Source: Megalobrama amblycephala (taxonomy: Eukaryota > Chordata > Actinopteri > Cypriniformes > Xenocyprididae). From it: DNA of 64,000 nt. The stretch spans positions 3,578,896-3,642,895 of the forward strand of contig NC_063051.1 of the NCBI RefSeq assembly GCF_018812025.1, written 5' to 3'. Below are positions 47,061-58,905 of this stretch, one piece after another. Every line of letters begins with the position of its first letter. Positions within the stretch are counted from its first letter, which is position 1. The notes beneath the pieces were generated by a model that made no database searches, was not told where the DNA came from, and was given only the letters and a program-made list of their open reading frames with translations. Made by a program: the position numbers and the translations under genes.

Positions 47061-47400
47061 AAACATGGGTTTTGTGATTTATTGCTTTTTTAAATGGAAG
47101 CCAAAAGCAATATAATAAAAACACCTTGCAATGAGTTGTTTTGAACATTATTATGAACATTATTGTTCATAATCACCTTGCTTTAGTAGGAAATACTTAT
47201 TAGCAAACTATTTTTATAATGGTTTCGACTTGTATTGTTCCCGGGAGCAAGAATTCAAATAGTAAACGTTTAGCGGAGGTGAGTTACTTTCAGTTTCCAG
47301 TGAAGGATCGCAAATACAGAGATAACACCGCAATGGAAAATCTAAAAAACCTGTGTTTGTAGCCAACATTTCAGTCTGGATGACCACGAGCAGAGTTTAA

Positions 47401-47624
47401 AGCCGGGGACACACCTAACGATTAGCTGAAACATTCTAAGACTGAACTGAACACACATACCGACGGTTTTCTGCGACTGAAGCAGATTTATATACACACA
47501 CACATGGAATTTGAACACCGACTGAACGCAACTGGCTCTGACTGGATGCGTTTGAGCGCGATCAGTCATAAGTATCAATTTACATTCATAATCGGCCTTA
47601 CAATCGTTAAGTGTGTGCGCGGCT
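47401..47624. mobile_element. Harbinger-like MITE, TAA target duplication
   Basis: AGCCGGGGACACACCTAACG at the left mirrors CGTTAAGTGTGTGCGCGGCT at the right. TAA flanks both ends (47,398-47,400 and 47,625-47,627). A 3-bp TWA duplication and G/C-starting ends suit the PIF-Harbinger superfamily. 224 bases, noncoding. Confidence 0.6.
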
Positions 47625-47627
47625 TAA

Positions 47628-48901
47628 GGCCAAACGGAGGCGAAAAACGGAAAGAAACTGCCGTTCTGTCAGTTCTGCCCAAAATGCTGTCATGTACAGG
47701 TAAGAAAGCTGTTGCCATAGTGTTCCATTTTTACCATAATGCTGTTTAAATATATAGACAAAGTACAATACAATTTTCAGTGATAAACCTACAATAACCC
47801 TCTGTCGATCTGACTGTCCATGGGTGGGGATACAAAAATGTTCCGCATCATATAATCTAGTTTTCACGGAAACCCTGGAGCCGTCAATAGTCATCCGGCA
47901 GACTTTTGCTGACAAATAAATTTGAATTTCTCAGTCCAGGTTACACGGAGAATGAGTAAACCTTGTTTATTTACATACACTACCGACATTGTAACAATAC
48001 AAAGCAGGTTGAAATTCGGCGGTTACACTGTAATGAGCTTTTTCCTATTAATAATCTGCTTAGTCAAACGAGGACAACAGGAAATATACATGTAATCAAA
48101 GCTGCAATGCTTCCTACAATCTGCAATCATGACCCTTCTTATGATGGAAACTCAAACAACAGGCTTGAATCTTTTTGTGTGGATATCTGAGTATGTATTT
48201 ACTTCAAAATGGGCTGATTTTGCATGTCAGTATGCTTCATTTACATAGTCATCAACAGTCACAGCAACTCAATAACCTGTTGAGTTAAGGGCCCTACCGA
48301 TTCTCTTTTCGGTCTCTGAGAACAGCCAATTATCTGTGGTTGTCAGTGGGACAGGCACTTGCAGCCCTGGGAAGTGACCAGTGACTTCCTTCTCAGCTCC
48401 AAATTCGCACTGAAGAACTGACAAACTATTGCACTTCTTTCTCTGCAAAAACAGAGTCACCTGACATTGCTATAGGAATATGTTGACTGTTATCTTTGGT
48501 GATGTGTACCAAACATTTTACTTGAGCATGCCTAAACTTAAATGAATAGCATCATTCACAGAAAAAGAGAAGTCAATGTTTACTGAATATAAATTGTTTC
48601 TCACTAAACCTGACAAGTGCCCTTGGTGCACACAAACATATACTGTCTAAGGCAAGCCCTGAAGCAACATATATTCACAGGGCAAAGTCACTGAATGAAT
48701 TGCATCCTAATTCAGTCTATTACAATTGTATATGTATGTGCTAAGCTCTGGTTCTTGTATCAGGGAGTTTCATGTTGATTTGAATTATTTAACCTGTCGT
48801 CTACTCGTTTACTGAGCCAAAAAACACCTGGAAGTTATAATCATGCTGCTAACACAATTTAATAATAAATAATTATAAAATTAAATTAAATCAATAAATA
48901 C
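47628..48901. other. no gene seen
   Basis: A minus-strand frame at 48,269-48,460 has fair acceptor and donor words, but its phase does not fit the exons to the left. Confidence 0.3.
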
Positions 48902-48927
48902 TTGTTGTTGTTGTTGTTGTTGTTGTT
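48902..48927. repeat. (GTT)n microsatellite
   Basis: Eight to nine GTT units. Confidence 0.95.
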
Positions 48928-49282
48928 TACAGATTTTTTTTTCAAAAAAACATTCTATAAAGATTATGTATACAATTGCAGCAATTAAGATTTCAAAACA
49001 ACTGTGAATAATATATGCTAATAATAATAATTGTATAAATATGCATTGTGATACAATTATGAATAGTTGTCTCATTTTTTAGTTATCAGTTCTGCAAAAA
49101 AATGCATTTTTCTGCAGTGGTCTTGTATATATCAAATATATAGGCTTTCTTCCCATTTGAGAAATTAACTCATAACCTTAATCATAAATCTGACTCATTG
49201 TGGAGACTCTGGAAATCCTTGTATTTTTTCTTATAGAAACTCTAAATTGTCTGTTCCAGGAAGACTATGACTTTTCTGTTTG

Positions 49283-49283
<1 letters not shown>

Positions 49284-49352
<69 letters not shown>
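49284..49352. repeat. (ATT)n microsatellite
   Basis: About 23 ATT units. A poly-Asn frame across it is an artefact. Confidence 0.97.
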
Positions 49353-49706
49353 TGGCACGAATCTGTATAATTTATGCATGTAGAGATGTATATTCATATA
49401 ATTTAACTTTATATTATGTATGATCTGTAAATGAACAACCGTACACGGTAAATGTATGTCCGACTTGGATATTTTTATTTTTTTTTTGGATATTTTTTTC
49501 CTGTTGATTGTAAGCATGTCAGTTCTTCCTACATTCCCATGAGCTGTTCTGTTCTTCCACATAACTTCACTTCACAGATACCAACTGCATGGCAGCCCTG
49601 CAGCATCTCTCTGGACATCATTAAAGGTTAACCTCGAGGTTAAGCTCGAAGCACTCTTCAAATTATTTCAAATGTTGAGCAATTCTTAAACACTAACACA
49701 ACCATG

Positions 49707-50210
49707 AGAAAAAGGTGCTATAGCACTAAAATTGGTTCTTATTCTCGTAATCATAGGGGAACCACTTTTGGTGTTATGTAGCACCATATTTTAAAAGGTG
49801 CTCTACAGCACCTTTGTCAAATGGTGCTATGTAGAACCCATAAGAGGTGCCATGTTGCATTTTATTTCTTCAACAAAAATGGTGCTAAACAGCTAAACAG
49901 AGGTTCTTTGGCTCGTAAAGGACCTTTAAAGGGGCTTAACGGGTTCTTTGTACAGAAGTGGTGCTATATAGCACCTTAACCACCCCAAAGAACCACTGAA
50001 GAACCGCTGAAGAACCATACAGGGGCTTAACAGGTTCTGTATACAGTAGCGGTGCTATATAGCACCTCAGTCATCACAAAAAAACGGTGAAGAACCACTG
50101 AAGCACCAAGATTTGGTGCTATATAGCACTTAAAGTGGTTCCCCTATGATTACGAGCCAAAGAACCACTTTTAGTACTATATAGCACCTTTTTTTTTTTT
50201 TTTAGAGTGT
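49707..50210. mobile_element. GGTGCTATATAGCACC-type foldback element
   Basis: AAAAAGGTGCTATAGCACTAA at the left mirrors TTAGTACTATATAGCACCTTTTT at the right. Just inside are the mirrored CGTAATCATAGGGGAACCAC and GTGGTTCCCCTATGATTACG. The interior has an ~88-base unit in two tandem copies (about 49,932 and 50,021). The ACACTCT-type end (AGAGTGT) closes the right side. Confidence 0.75.
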
Positions 50211-50420
50211 ACCAACCGAAGTATGTTGCTGCATACAATCAGCTTATCTCCTTTATTAGTCCATGAAGCAATATTATTCACACAGAGCTATTATCAGACA
50301 GAAATGATGAGGGAAGACCAAAACAGACATCTGATGATACAGTGCCAAGTCTTTCACTAATGGAGCTAAAAAAAGAATTAGCACAATTGTGTTTGCTGTC
50401 TGCTGCACCACAGTGCTGTG

Positions 50421-50763
50421 TAGGGCTGGGCGATATATCGCATGTGATTTTCATGCGCATTTCGTCAGTAAAGCCGGTTCCCTGATTACCGCTAAATCGC
50501 CATTACCTGCTTTTAAATGGAGCGCCATTTAATAGACAGAGCTGTAGTTCACTGACAAGCTACGCAATATCGCGTTCATTATCGCAGATGAATCGCCTTT
50601 GATAATGAACGCGATATTGCATAGCTTGTCAGTGAACTACGGCTCTGTCTATTAAATGCCGCTCCATTTGAAAGCAGGTGATGGCGATTTAGCGGTAATC
50701 AGGGAACCGGCTTTACTTACGAAATGCGCGTGACAATTGCATGCGATATATCGCCCAGCTCTA
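50421..50763. mobile_element. near-perfect palindromic hAT MITE, 8-bp target duplication
   Basis: TAGGGCTGGGCGATATATCG and its mirror ending CGATATATCGCCCAGCTCTA bound a 343-base element. GTGCTGTG lies on both sides (50,413-50,420 and 50,764-50,771). The arms match almost base for base to the centre near 50,590, with CGCGATATTGC words on both sides of a short loop. Noncoding, but a transcript would form a long hairpin. Confidence 0.9.
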
Positions 50764-50771
50764 GTGCTGTG

Positions 50772-52473
50772 GTATGGGGCAGTTTTGCAATGTTAGTTTG
50801 GCCTGTTTTCTAGTTTGAAGTTCTGCACTTGCAAAAAAAACAAACAAAAAAACACTTGCTAATTGGGTTTGTAGTTCCCTGTTGGGATGTCAGAGAGCTT
50901 TGTCAGCACTAAAGGGGAGGGCAGAGGAATATACCGGTCAAAAAAAAAAAAAAAAAAACTACTTAAACCCAAGTCCCCATCCAGTTTCCCAGCGAGAGTT
51001 TGTGCTGTTGTGGCCAGAACCTCATGGCCCGAGGCTGAGAGGAAAATAATGCAGGTAAATGATGACAGAGAGGAATTTTAAAACCCTACGGGAAAGATGA
51101 GAGCCGAAATCACATTCAAACACAGGCACTGTGCCATTCAGAGTGCATTAGATGAATGTGAATAAAATGTGTAGAATGAGTAGATGGGGTGTGCTAATGT
51201 TGAGCGGCTGTTTATATGTTTATTGGTGTTTTGGTCAGGCGATTCTGGGAAACTAAAAGACCTAGGAGGGAGAACTTTTTCTCCAAATCATCAAAACAGT
51301 CTTGACATCCATTCAGAGAGCCAGCAAGCAATAACTATAAGAAGCCGAGCAGTAGATGCTTGTGTAGCACACAATAACACAGCATATAAAGGCTAACAAA
51401 AGTATGAGTCTCCTTTTATTTGGATGTCCACAATAAGGAGACAAATAGAAAAATACTATTTATTATGAAAGAGATGATCAATAAACAAGAAATGATTTGA
51501 TCATATGAGAAAGGGATGCTAAATAAATCTGTGACTACATTGAATTGAATCATCGAATTGGTCTGATCGGCCATTACTGGAAGCAGATAATATAAGGACT
51601 TTTTAATTTTTCATCCATTAAAACTGTTTTTCTATGGCAGTACTAAAATTTTATCCTCTTTTTATAATTTTTATAAAAATAAAAAAAAAGTTTAATTAGC
51701 CAGGTTTCGATCCACTTAATTTTATGCAAAAAAAAAAAAATATATATATGCTCGCTTGAGGTGGCTACATTTTTATTCCGTAAGGAGTGCATTAACAATG
51801 TTGGGAACACATTTACAATATAAATTTCTAGATGAGTATTTAGTTTTACTATATTCCTTTTTTCATAAATTAAATTCACATCTTGGATGGAAACATTTTG
51901 TAACTACACAGCTTCATCGTCAACAATGATGATTCGTAATAAAAAATAATTTACACTTACTGTATAATATTGGCCATTATACTTGTTACAAGCTATAGTA
52001 AAAATCACTATCAGGACATGTAAGGCACAGTTTCACAGTTTAGGGTTGTGAAAACGAAAAGTCGATGTCAAAGTCGAAATTATTAATTCAAGAACGTTGT
52101 GCAAGTTTACTGCAACAATGGAGCCACGAACTTCACTTACTTATGAAAATCCAGTGTTCATTTGATCCAGATAAGCGCTCATTGTCAGAGTTGTAAACAC
52201 GACTGCTTTCTTCTTCCATGAGAGGGATTGGCTTCACAACACCTTAATTTCCCATTTAAGAAAGTGAAATGATGACTTCAAAACTCCAGAAGTGTTTCCC
52301 ATTTTTTCCCAGATGTTCAGCCAACAGTTCGTGGGCGTGACGTCTGAGTCCAAACTACTCTGCAGGTGACTAATGTAGAGTGCCAAAGTGAAGTGTGTAA
52401 TAAACTCTCTGTCTTGAGTTTTGTCAGTTTAGCTGTTTCCCCCTTCATCCAGAGGCCTGGCTTAAGTGAGCTT
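50772..52473. other. no confident gene
   Basis: An A run lies at 50,941-50,958. The plus strand at 50,993-51,053 has an acceptor-like and a donor-like word (CATCCAG...ATGCAG|GTAAAT) but no partner exon. The rest is AT-rich. Confidence 0.3.
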
Positions 52474-52487
52474 GTTGCCAGGGCAAC
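52474..52487. promoter_or_regulatory. candidate RFX X-box
   Basis: GTTGCCAGGGCAAC fits the RFX-family X-box pattern (GTTGCC, short spacer, GGCAAC) as an imperfect palindrome. It sits in a repeat-free block (52,370-52,560), but no promoter or gene start is visible nearby. Confidence 0.4.
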
Positions 52488-53183
52488 AGTCTCCTCTGAG
52501 CATCACTTTTCCATGGAGACAGAATTCTTTGATAATCCAAGGGATTGAGAGAAAGGAGGTGGGTGAGAGAAGTAGAGTGCTTTGCTGTGTCCTCTGAGGC
52601 AGACAGACTCACACACACACAGACACAAGTACTGTGTGTTAACTAAACTAACGCAACAACTCAAATGTCACTGACTACATAAAACCCTGGCGGTCTCACA
52701 GATGCACAGACTGTAAACTAGGAAGAGGTGTCACAATGTAACATTAGATTTTTATAGTTTTGGAAGAAAATACTTTCACATTTTCGCAAAAATCACCACC
52801 ACTATGATATGATGCTCAGGGAGGTTGCCAATTTTAAGAATCAATTTGAAACCTTAGGTTTTTTGTTAAATCTTTAAATCTTATAATGTTACAGTTTCAT
52901 TTTCAAATTTGTATGAATTAATTTTTGTAAATTTTATAAAAAAATAAAGAAAAAATACTAGTTTTACCTCAATGCTAAAACTTTATTCACATAATTTTGG
53001 CTTTATTTTCAAAGTTAAGAATGCGAGAATGAAGTATATCAAAAAGTCTCATCAAGTCACATGATTTGAGGAATCTTTCATACATGTGGTTTGTTCACAG
53101 TACCAATAACAATATTAGCAATACTTTCAAGCACCACTAATTAACAATTAACCATCTTTGTAAAACTACGGTGAAAACATACA

Positions 53184-53571
53184 CAGTACAGTCCAAAAGT
53201 TTGGAACCACTAAGATTTTTAATGTTTTAAAAGAAGTTTCGTCTGCTCACCAAGGCTACATTTATTTAATTAAAAATACAGTAAAAAAACAGTAATATTG
53301 TGAAATATTATTACAATTTAAAATAACTGTGTACTATTTAAATATATTTGACAAAGTAATTTATTCCTGTGATGCAAAGCTGAATTTTCAGCATCGTTAC
53401 TCCAGTCTTCAGTGTCACATGATCCTTCAGAAATCATTCTAATATGCTGATTTGCTGCTCAATAAACATTTATGATTATTTTCAATGTTGAAAACAGTTG
53501 TGTACTTTTTTTTTTTCAGGATTCCTTGATGAATAGAAAGTTCAAAAGAACAGCACTTTTGGACTGTACTG
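53184..53571. mobile_element. shortened relative of the 5,466-6,419 MITE
   Basis: CAGTACAGTCCAAAAG and CTTTTGGACTGTACTG ends, with the left arm complete through CTTCAGTGTCACATGATCC and most of the right arm deleted. TA flanks the right end; the left flank is CA. Confidence 0.8.
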
Positions 53572-54173
53572 TAGATACAAACACAATGAGCACCAAAACT
53601 GTCACAATGTCATTTGGGATAGAAATTCTTGCATTTTGAACACATGCAAGGAACATGAAAGAAAATGAGGGAAACAAACATGGAGGATGAAGTTTGGGAA
53701 TTGTTCTGTGATGTGTGACTGCAGCAAATGTAAATGTTGTCCCTCATTAGTGCACGACTTACAATCAGACCCAGCACAGCCATTCGCTGCTACCTCATTA
53801 TAAAAGTGTGTGATTGTGCAATTGAGTGAGTGAGCAAGAGGGCACAAAAAGGGACGGGGTATAATATGGGTCAGATTATCATGCCTTGTGTCACACTCTT
53901 TTCTTCGCTACGAAAAACAGATCGACTCCCAAAGAATGGTGTTGGTTGTAGATGGTGCTAGGGAATGCTAATGGCGGGGGGTAGATGTGATTTCCACTGA
54001 CGCATATGCACATTTCTGCAGCCGCTAACTCCGTGCACAGGCCAGAGACATGGACATGGTGTTTGCCATGCCTCAATGATTTTTTTGCCCATCTCTCAAA
54101 GCCTGACCTACACAGAGTCCTGTCATAAAGAAGAATTTTATTTTGTACTGAGTGACAGAATACTAAATGGGGC
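53572..54173. other. no gene seen
   Basis: Unique sequence. Two short minus-strand frames have no recognised content. Confidence 0.3.

Positions 54174-54212
<39 letters not shown>
54174..54212. repeat. (AAT)n microsatellite
   Basis: Thirteen AAT units. Confidence 0.95.
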
Positions 54213-54575
54213 AGCAAGATTTTTTTTCCACATTTAATATATTTTTAACATTCATTTCCAAACATTTCTGGTAGAGGGTTTTGATTTGAGCTAATTCAAT
54301 TTGTCACTTTGTTAAGCTACTATTCAAATGTGCCCACAAATAAATGATCCCCCCCCCCCTTTTTCTGAGCCTTATTTGTTTTACTAAACAACCAATTCAA
54401 CAACATTAGCCTCACTGTTGCCACTACCAGCTCTGATAAATATTGTAGTGTTTATTATAAATGATTTATCTGTGTTAGAGCTATCTGTGTTAGTTGTCTA
54501 TTTAGAATCATGGAAGAATTGTGATCTCTGTTTGAAGGGATTTTCGATTTATCCAGAAGCATGCAGCTCTAAACC

Positions 54576-54578
<3 letters not shown>

Positions 54579-54648
<70 letters not shown>
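54579..54648. repeat. (TA)n microsatellite
   Basis: About 35 TA units directly abutting a hAT-type element. Confidence 0.95.
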
Positions 54649-54656
<8 letters not shown>

Positions 54657-55770
54657 TAGGGGTGTGACGAGACAGGTGTCTCACGAGACGAGACGAGACT
54701 CGAGATTGAGTTCACAAGAACGAGACAAGATTTTTACACACTATTTTTAAGAAATCCTCAATGGTGAAATACATGACTATAAAAAATATTCTGCAGGTGC
54801 ATTTGAAATGTTTTGACTAATCATCTTGTAATGAATGTCATTTCAGTTCTACTTTCTGAGTATTAATTATCATATGCAGTAAAAGACAACAATACTCAAG
54901 TATGTAAAAGGTTTTGCCACTAACTCAACTGACTGACTTCTCTTCTGTATGATTTCAGTCTCTTCAGACCTTACTGTACATGATTTATGAGCTTCTACAA
55001 CTTTTGACCTCCTAACTGAACTCCTTTCCACAAACTGATCATAGAAATAAAACAGTATACAGTAAATAAACATGGTAACACTTTACAATAAGGCCTCATT
55101 TATTAACATTAATGTATTAACCAACATCAACTAACAATGAGCAACATATTTGCTATAGTATTTATTAATCTTTGTTTATGTTAGTTAATAAAAATAGTAA
55201 TTCGTTGTTAGTTCATGATAGCTCACAGTGCATTAACTAATGTTAACAAATGAAACCTTATTGTTTGTGCTATTGTGCTATTGTGTTAAGATTAAGAGAA
55301 AACTGTTATTAATTTTTATGGTAACACTTTACATTAAGTGCAACCATAATCGCACTCTCTCAATATTCAAAGTGCAAATAAGAACAAATGTTTCTTTGAT
55401 ATAGAGCTAAGAGATGGTTACAACTACACTGCCCAGCCTAAAATAGCTTTCATATTGAGAGATATTTGCATTCATCAGGGAGCCGCTTTCAAAATGCGGG
55501 GTATTCAATCGCGTTTGAATGCGTGCTCACGTTTACTTTCATTTTCACGATCGCGCGTACTCTGTGAATATGGTGCAGCGGCGACCATTATCCAAATGAA
55601 TTAAATGTATTTTTTCTTTAAATACAAAGCAAAACGATAGTGGAGGCGTAATGTAAACGTAGCGGTGGCATATTCTTTCCTAATCATCCTAACCACTTCG
55701 CCTTGACGAGAAATCTCGTCACATGTTAGTCTCGCGAGATCTCGTGACACGAGATCTCGTCACACCCCTA
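54657..55770. mobile_element. hAT-type element with TAGGGGTGTGACGAGA ends
   Basis: TAGGGGTGTGACGAGACAGG at the left mirrors TCTCGTCACACCCCTA at the right. ACGAGACGAGACGAG and CTCGCGAGATCTCG repeats lie inside each end. It inserted in a TA repeat, so its 8-bp duplication cannot be distinguished from the repeat. A second repeat is nested near 55,072-55,268. No transposase frame remains. Confidence 0.75.
55072..55268. repeat. nested GGTAACACTTTACAATAAGG-type repeat
   Basis: ATGGTAACACTTTACAATAAGG, then TTAACATTAATGTATTAACC and GTTAGTTAATAAAAATAG words, ending AACAAATGAAACCTTATTGT. This is a common cyprinid foldback family with its last bases lost. A second start of the same kind (ATGGTAACACTTTACATTAAG) follows at 55,319. 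Confidence 0.6.
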
Positions 55771-56573
55771 ATATATATATATTATTATTATTTTTTTTTT
55801 TTTAAATGTATGAGCCCTTGAGCCATTTCATTCGAATATATGACACAATAGGAAGAAAACTGCAATTTCTGTTTCATGACAGAATATAATGGAGGTTGTG
55901 CATTTCACATTATTTTCACAGACAAACCAACCCCAAGGTGTTTTTTATGAATGACCACAAACTTCCTAGACACAATAAATGTTAAATGTGAGTTTTTACA
56001 AAAAATTCCAATACAACTTATTTTCTGAAGTGTTGTTTCTGTTCTCGTTGTCCAAAACTTGTTTTTTCCTCCTCGAAATTACTAAAATAATTAGGCTACT
56101 AAACAAAAAGAAGACCAGAAAACCAAACAATTCCTTACGATTCCCATCTAACAGCAACAAACAACTGTTCATGCGATCACAACATGGCGGCAATGACAAA
56201 AAGGTGACCTTATGTCAATCAAAATAGCTTTTCTCAGGCAACCAATATGACTAGAATTATAATCTGTGAGTGTACATCATTTCAATGATTTTTGTACTAT
56301 TCTCATTTTTGTACTATTCAGTTGTCCTTGCACCTGCTCCATCTATCTCTTTGTCTTTTTCCTGACTTAGCATGCGCTCATTCATCTGTCTCCTGTCCTC
56401 CCTTTGTTCCCACATGCCCCGTTTACCTCTGTCTCCTCTGTGGAAATCACTCACTGCCTATCGACACAACACAAGATGCATTTTAGCATAGCTCAACACC
56501 CTCTACACGAGGTGCTACATTCCCCTGCCACAGTAACACGACAAATTAAACAACCATCAAAAGCATCTATCCA
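55771..56573. other. no gene seen
   Basis: AT-rich flank followed by unique sequence. No exon pair. Confidence 0.3.
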
Positions 56574-56828
56574 TTAAGGTGTCCCTTCTGCTGTAACCCA
56601 CACAACTATAACTTTTATTAACCACTTCTCTAATCGAAAGAAGATGCGAAAAGATCTTTGATGAGTTTCCAACTGCACATTAACCACCAGGACGCCGCAG
56701 TCCCTCAGGAAGATGATGGGATGGGTGGCTGGAGGTCTGTGGGTCGATGGCGGGAGGTTAATGGCCCCCAGCCCCCCTTCTACATTCACAAGGAATAACA
56801 GGAGTAGGAAGAAGTGCTTTCTGCTCAT
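56574..56828 (-). CDS. 84-codon frame with signal-peptide-like start (doubtful)
   Basis: The minus-strand frame begins MSRKHFFLLLLFLVNVEGGL, which has the basic N-end, Leu/Phe core and small-residue end of a signal peptide, in a locally GC-rich segment. A GTGAAT donor-like word falls after codon 13, as is common in signal-peptide exons. It could be a first exon upstream of gene B, but no in-phase partner was found. The rest (THRPPATHP and a basic end) is unremarkable, and the opposite strand is open too. Confidence 0.2.
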   Translation of the reverse strand: MSRKHFFLLLLFLVNVEGGLGAINLPPSTHRPPATHPIIFLRDCGVLVVNVQLETHQRSFRIFFRLEKWLIKVIVVWVTAEGTP

Positions 56829-57192
56829 GGGCGTTAAGGCGGGAGCGGTCAGATGTGAGTTTTATTGCCCTTGCATTGCCTGCGTCAATCAATAGCCACT
56901 GGTGGAATGAAGCTAGCTGTGTTAAAACACCACTTCCACTTTTGTGAGTTGAGAAGTCTGGCGGCACTCAGGTGGATGAGACCCCAGCAGGCTGAGAGAG
57001 CATGAGCTGTGCATTACTGCAAGCATTTAAGTGTCTAGGACTGAAGGGTACAACAGAAAAAGCAGATTTAGCATCTCTCTGACCTCTCCCTCCAACTGAC
57101 TGAAAGATATTACCTTCTTCTTCCTCTTTCTCTCAATTTATCCCCAATCTTTTTCTGTACTGGTCATATGCCTGTCTGGTATTTAGCTATGG
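56829..57192. other. no gene seen
   Basis: Moderately GC-rich unique sequence continuing from the frame above. Confidence 0.3.
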
Positions 57193-57200
57193 CTTTCTAC

Positions 57201-57948
57201 TAGGGCTGGGTTAAAAATATTGATTTCTCGATTTTAATCAATTCGTATTTTTGGAACCAATAGAGATTCTTAAATCCCAAGAATAAATCTTTTAAATCTA
57301 TGCTGTTTACAGTTGATGAATGAGCAAAACCTTTTTGCGAACCTCCCATCCAATAAATCGCAAAAAGCTTTGTTTTGTTGTGTTTTTGATACGAAACAAA
57401 GTCTCAGCTTTCCAGATCTCTTTAATATGGCGTGACAGATCGCTGTAGAAGCCCTCAAGTGAAACAGAAGCAGAGCACACATGAATCAATCATCTCTTCA
57501 TATTTACTACTAGTTATAGCATGAAATAAACATGAATCAACATCAGCAAGTATGTTGAAAGATACAGTACAATTTACCGAAATCTATATCATGCCTCAAT
57601 GTCAGTGTTTCTACTGCGGAAAGACATCAATAAAACAGCTTACATGTTACATGTACCTCAGAAAAGACATTCAATGGCCATAACTCAATATTTATCTTGA
57701 AAAATTAACTGTAGAGATGAGAATTTTTCAAAATATACGCACTAGATTACTATCATGGTTGAAAACAGTGCAATAATAGAGCTGGATCTAATCGCTTATG
57801 GTAGCTTTTATTTAACAAACTCCAAAAACCAAACTTTCAGGATACTTAGTCTTGGCAAGACACGAACAGAACAACCGGTAATATGATTCACAACGTTATG
57901 AATCGAAATCAAATAAAATTGTGAAATTTGTGTCAATACCCAGCCCTA
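57201..57948. mobile_element. hAT-type MITE (TAGGGCTGGG ends)
   Basis: TAGGGCTGGGTTAAAAATATTG at the left resembles the mirror of CAATACCCAGCCCTA at the right. The flanking 8-mers CTTTCTAC and CTTTTAAC match at six of eight positions, an aged target duplication. Noncoding. Confidence 0.65.
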
Positions 57949-58254
57949 CTTTTAACTCTATCACATACGATACATCTAAAAATGGAGATGGAGCACAATA
58001 GACAGGAACAGAAATCAATATGGTTTAAAAGTTGAACTTCCTTCCTACTGTACAGAGCAAAAATATGGTGTTCACGGTGCTAGATGCTGAAGATATAATG
58101 AAAATATCTAAGATGCCTATATGATGTATGTCTATGTTAGATAAACAATTAAAAAATAGTGCAGATAGAATGGAAGAATGTGTTCTTTGTGAACAGCTTC
58201 TTAATCAGCTCATATAAATGAGAAAATGTGAGAAATGTCAATTATATATGCCTT

Positions 58255-58680
58255 TCAATAAAAATGAATACTTTTATTCAGCAAGGATGCATTAAATTGA
58301 TCAAAGTTGAAGACATTTATCATGTTACAAAAGATTTCTATTACACATAAATGCTGTTTTTTTTAACTTTCTATTCGTAGAAGAATTCTGAAAAAAATAT
58401 GTATCACAGTTTCCACAAAAATATTAAGAAGCAAAAAACATTGATATTGATTAGAAATGTTTCTTGAGCAGCAAATCAGCATATTAGAAGGATTTCTGAA
58501 GTATCATGTGACACTGAAGCCTGGAGTAATGATGCTGAAAATTCAGCTTTGTCATCACAGTAATAAATTACATTTTAAAATATTTAAAAATAGAAAGAAG
58601 TCATTTTAAATTGTAACTGTTTTTACTATATCTTGAATACAACTTTGGTGAGGTTAATTTTCAAAATATTATATTGGAAT
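58255..58680. repeat. old Tc1-type MITE fragment
   Basis: It shares TTTATTCAGCAAGGATGCATTAAATTGATC, AGCAAATCAGCATATTAGAA and TGACACTGAAGCCTGGAGTAATGATG-type segments with the 5,466 family. Ends are lost. Confidence 0.6.
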
Positions 58681-58905
58681 TAACTGCAAGCACTAATCTA
58701 AGTCTCTTGTCAGAAGTACCAGTTTATTGAATACTTTTTTTGAATAACTTCCAGCACTGTTTACTTAATGTCTTGAATAACTTCCAGCACTGTTTACTTA
58801 ATGTCTATCTTCTCTTGTTTTTAATTGTTCTAGTGCTTGAAATGCATTTCTTTATAGGCCTATAGACAATTGATACTAAACTAAAGAATACTTAATTTTA
58901 CTTAA

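Noticed and set aside
48269..48460. Minus-strand frame with fair splice words, considered as an upstream exon of gene B
   Set aside because: Its donor phase does not fit the candidate exon at 35.7 kb or the one at 27.3 kb, and the peptide is not recognised.
49242..49562. Poly-Asn minus-strand frame
   Set aside because: Produced by the (ATT)n tract.
50993..51053. Plus-strand exon-like segment between CATCCAG and GTAAAT
   Set aside because: Short, no partner exon, and no recognisable peptide.
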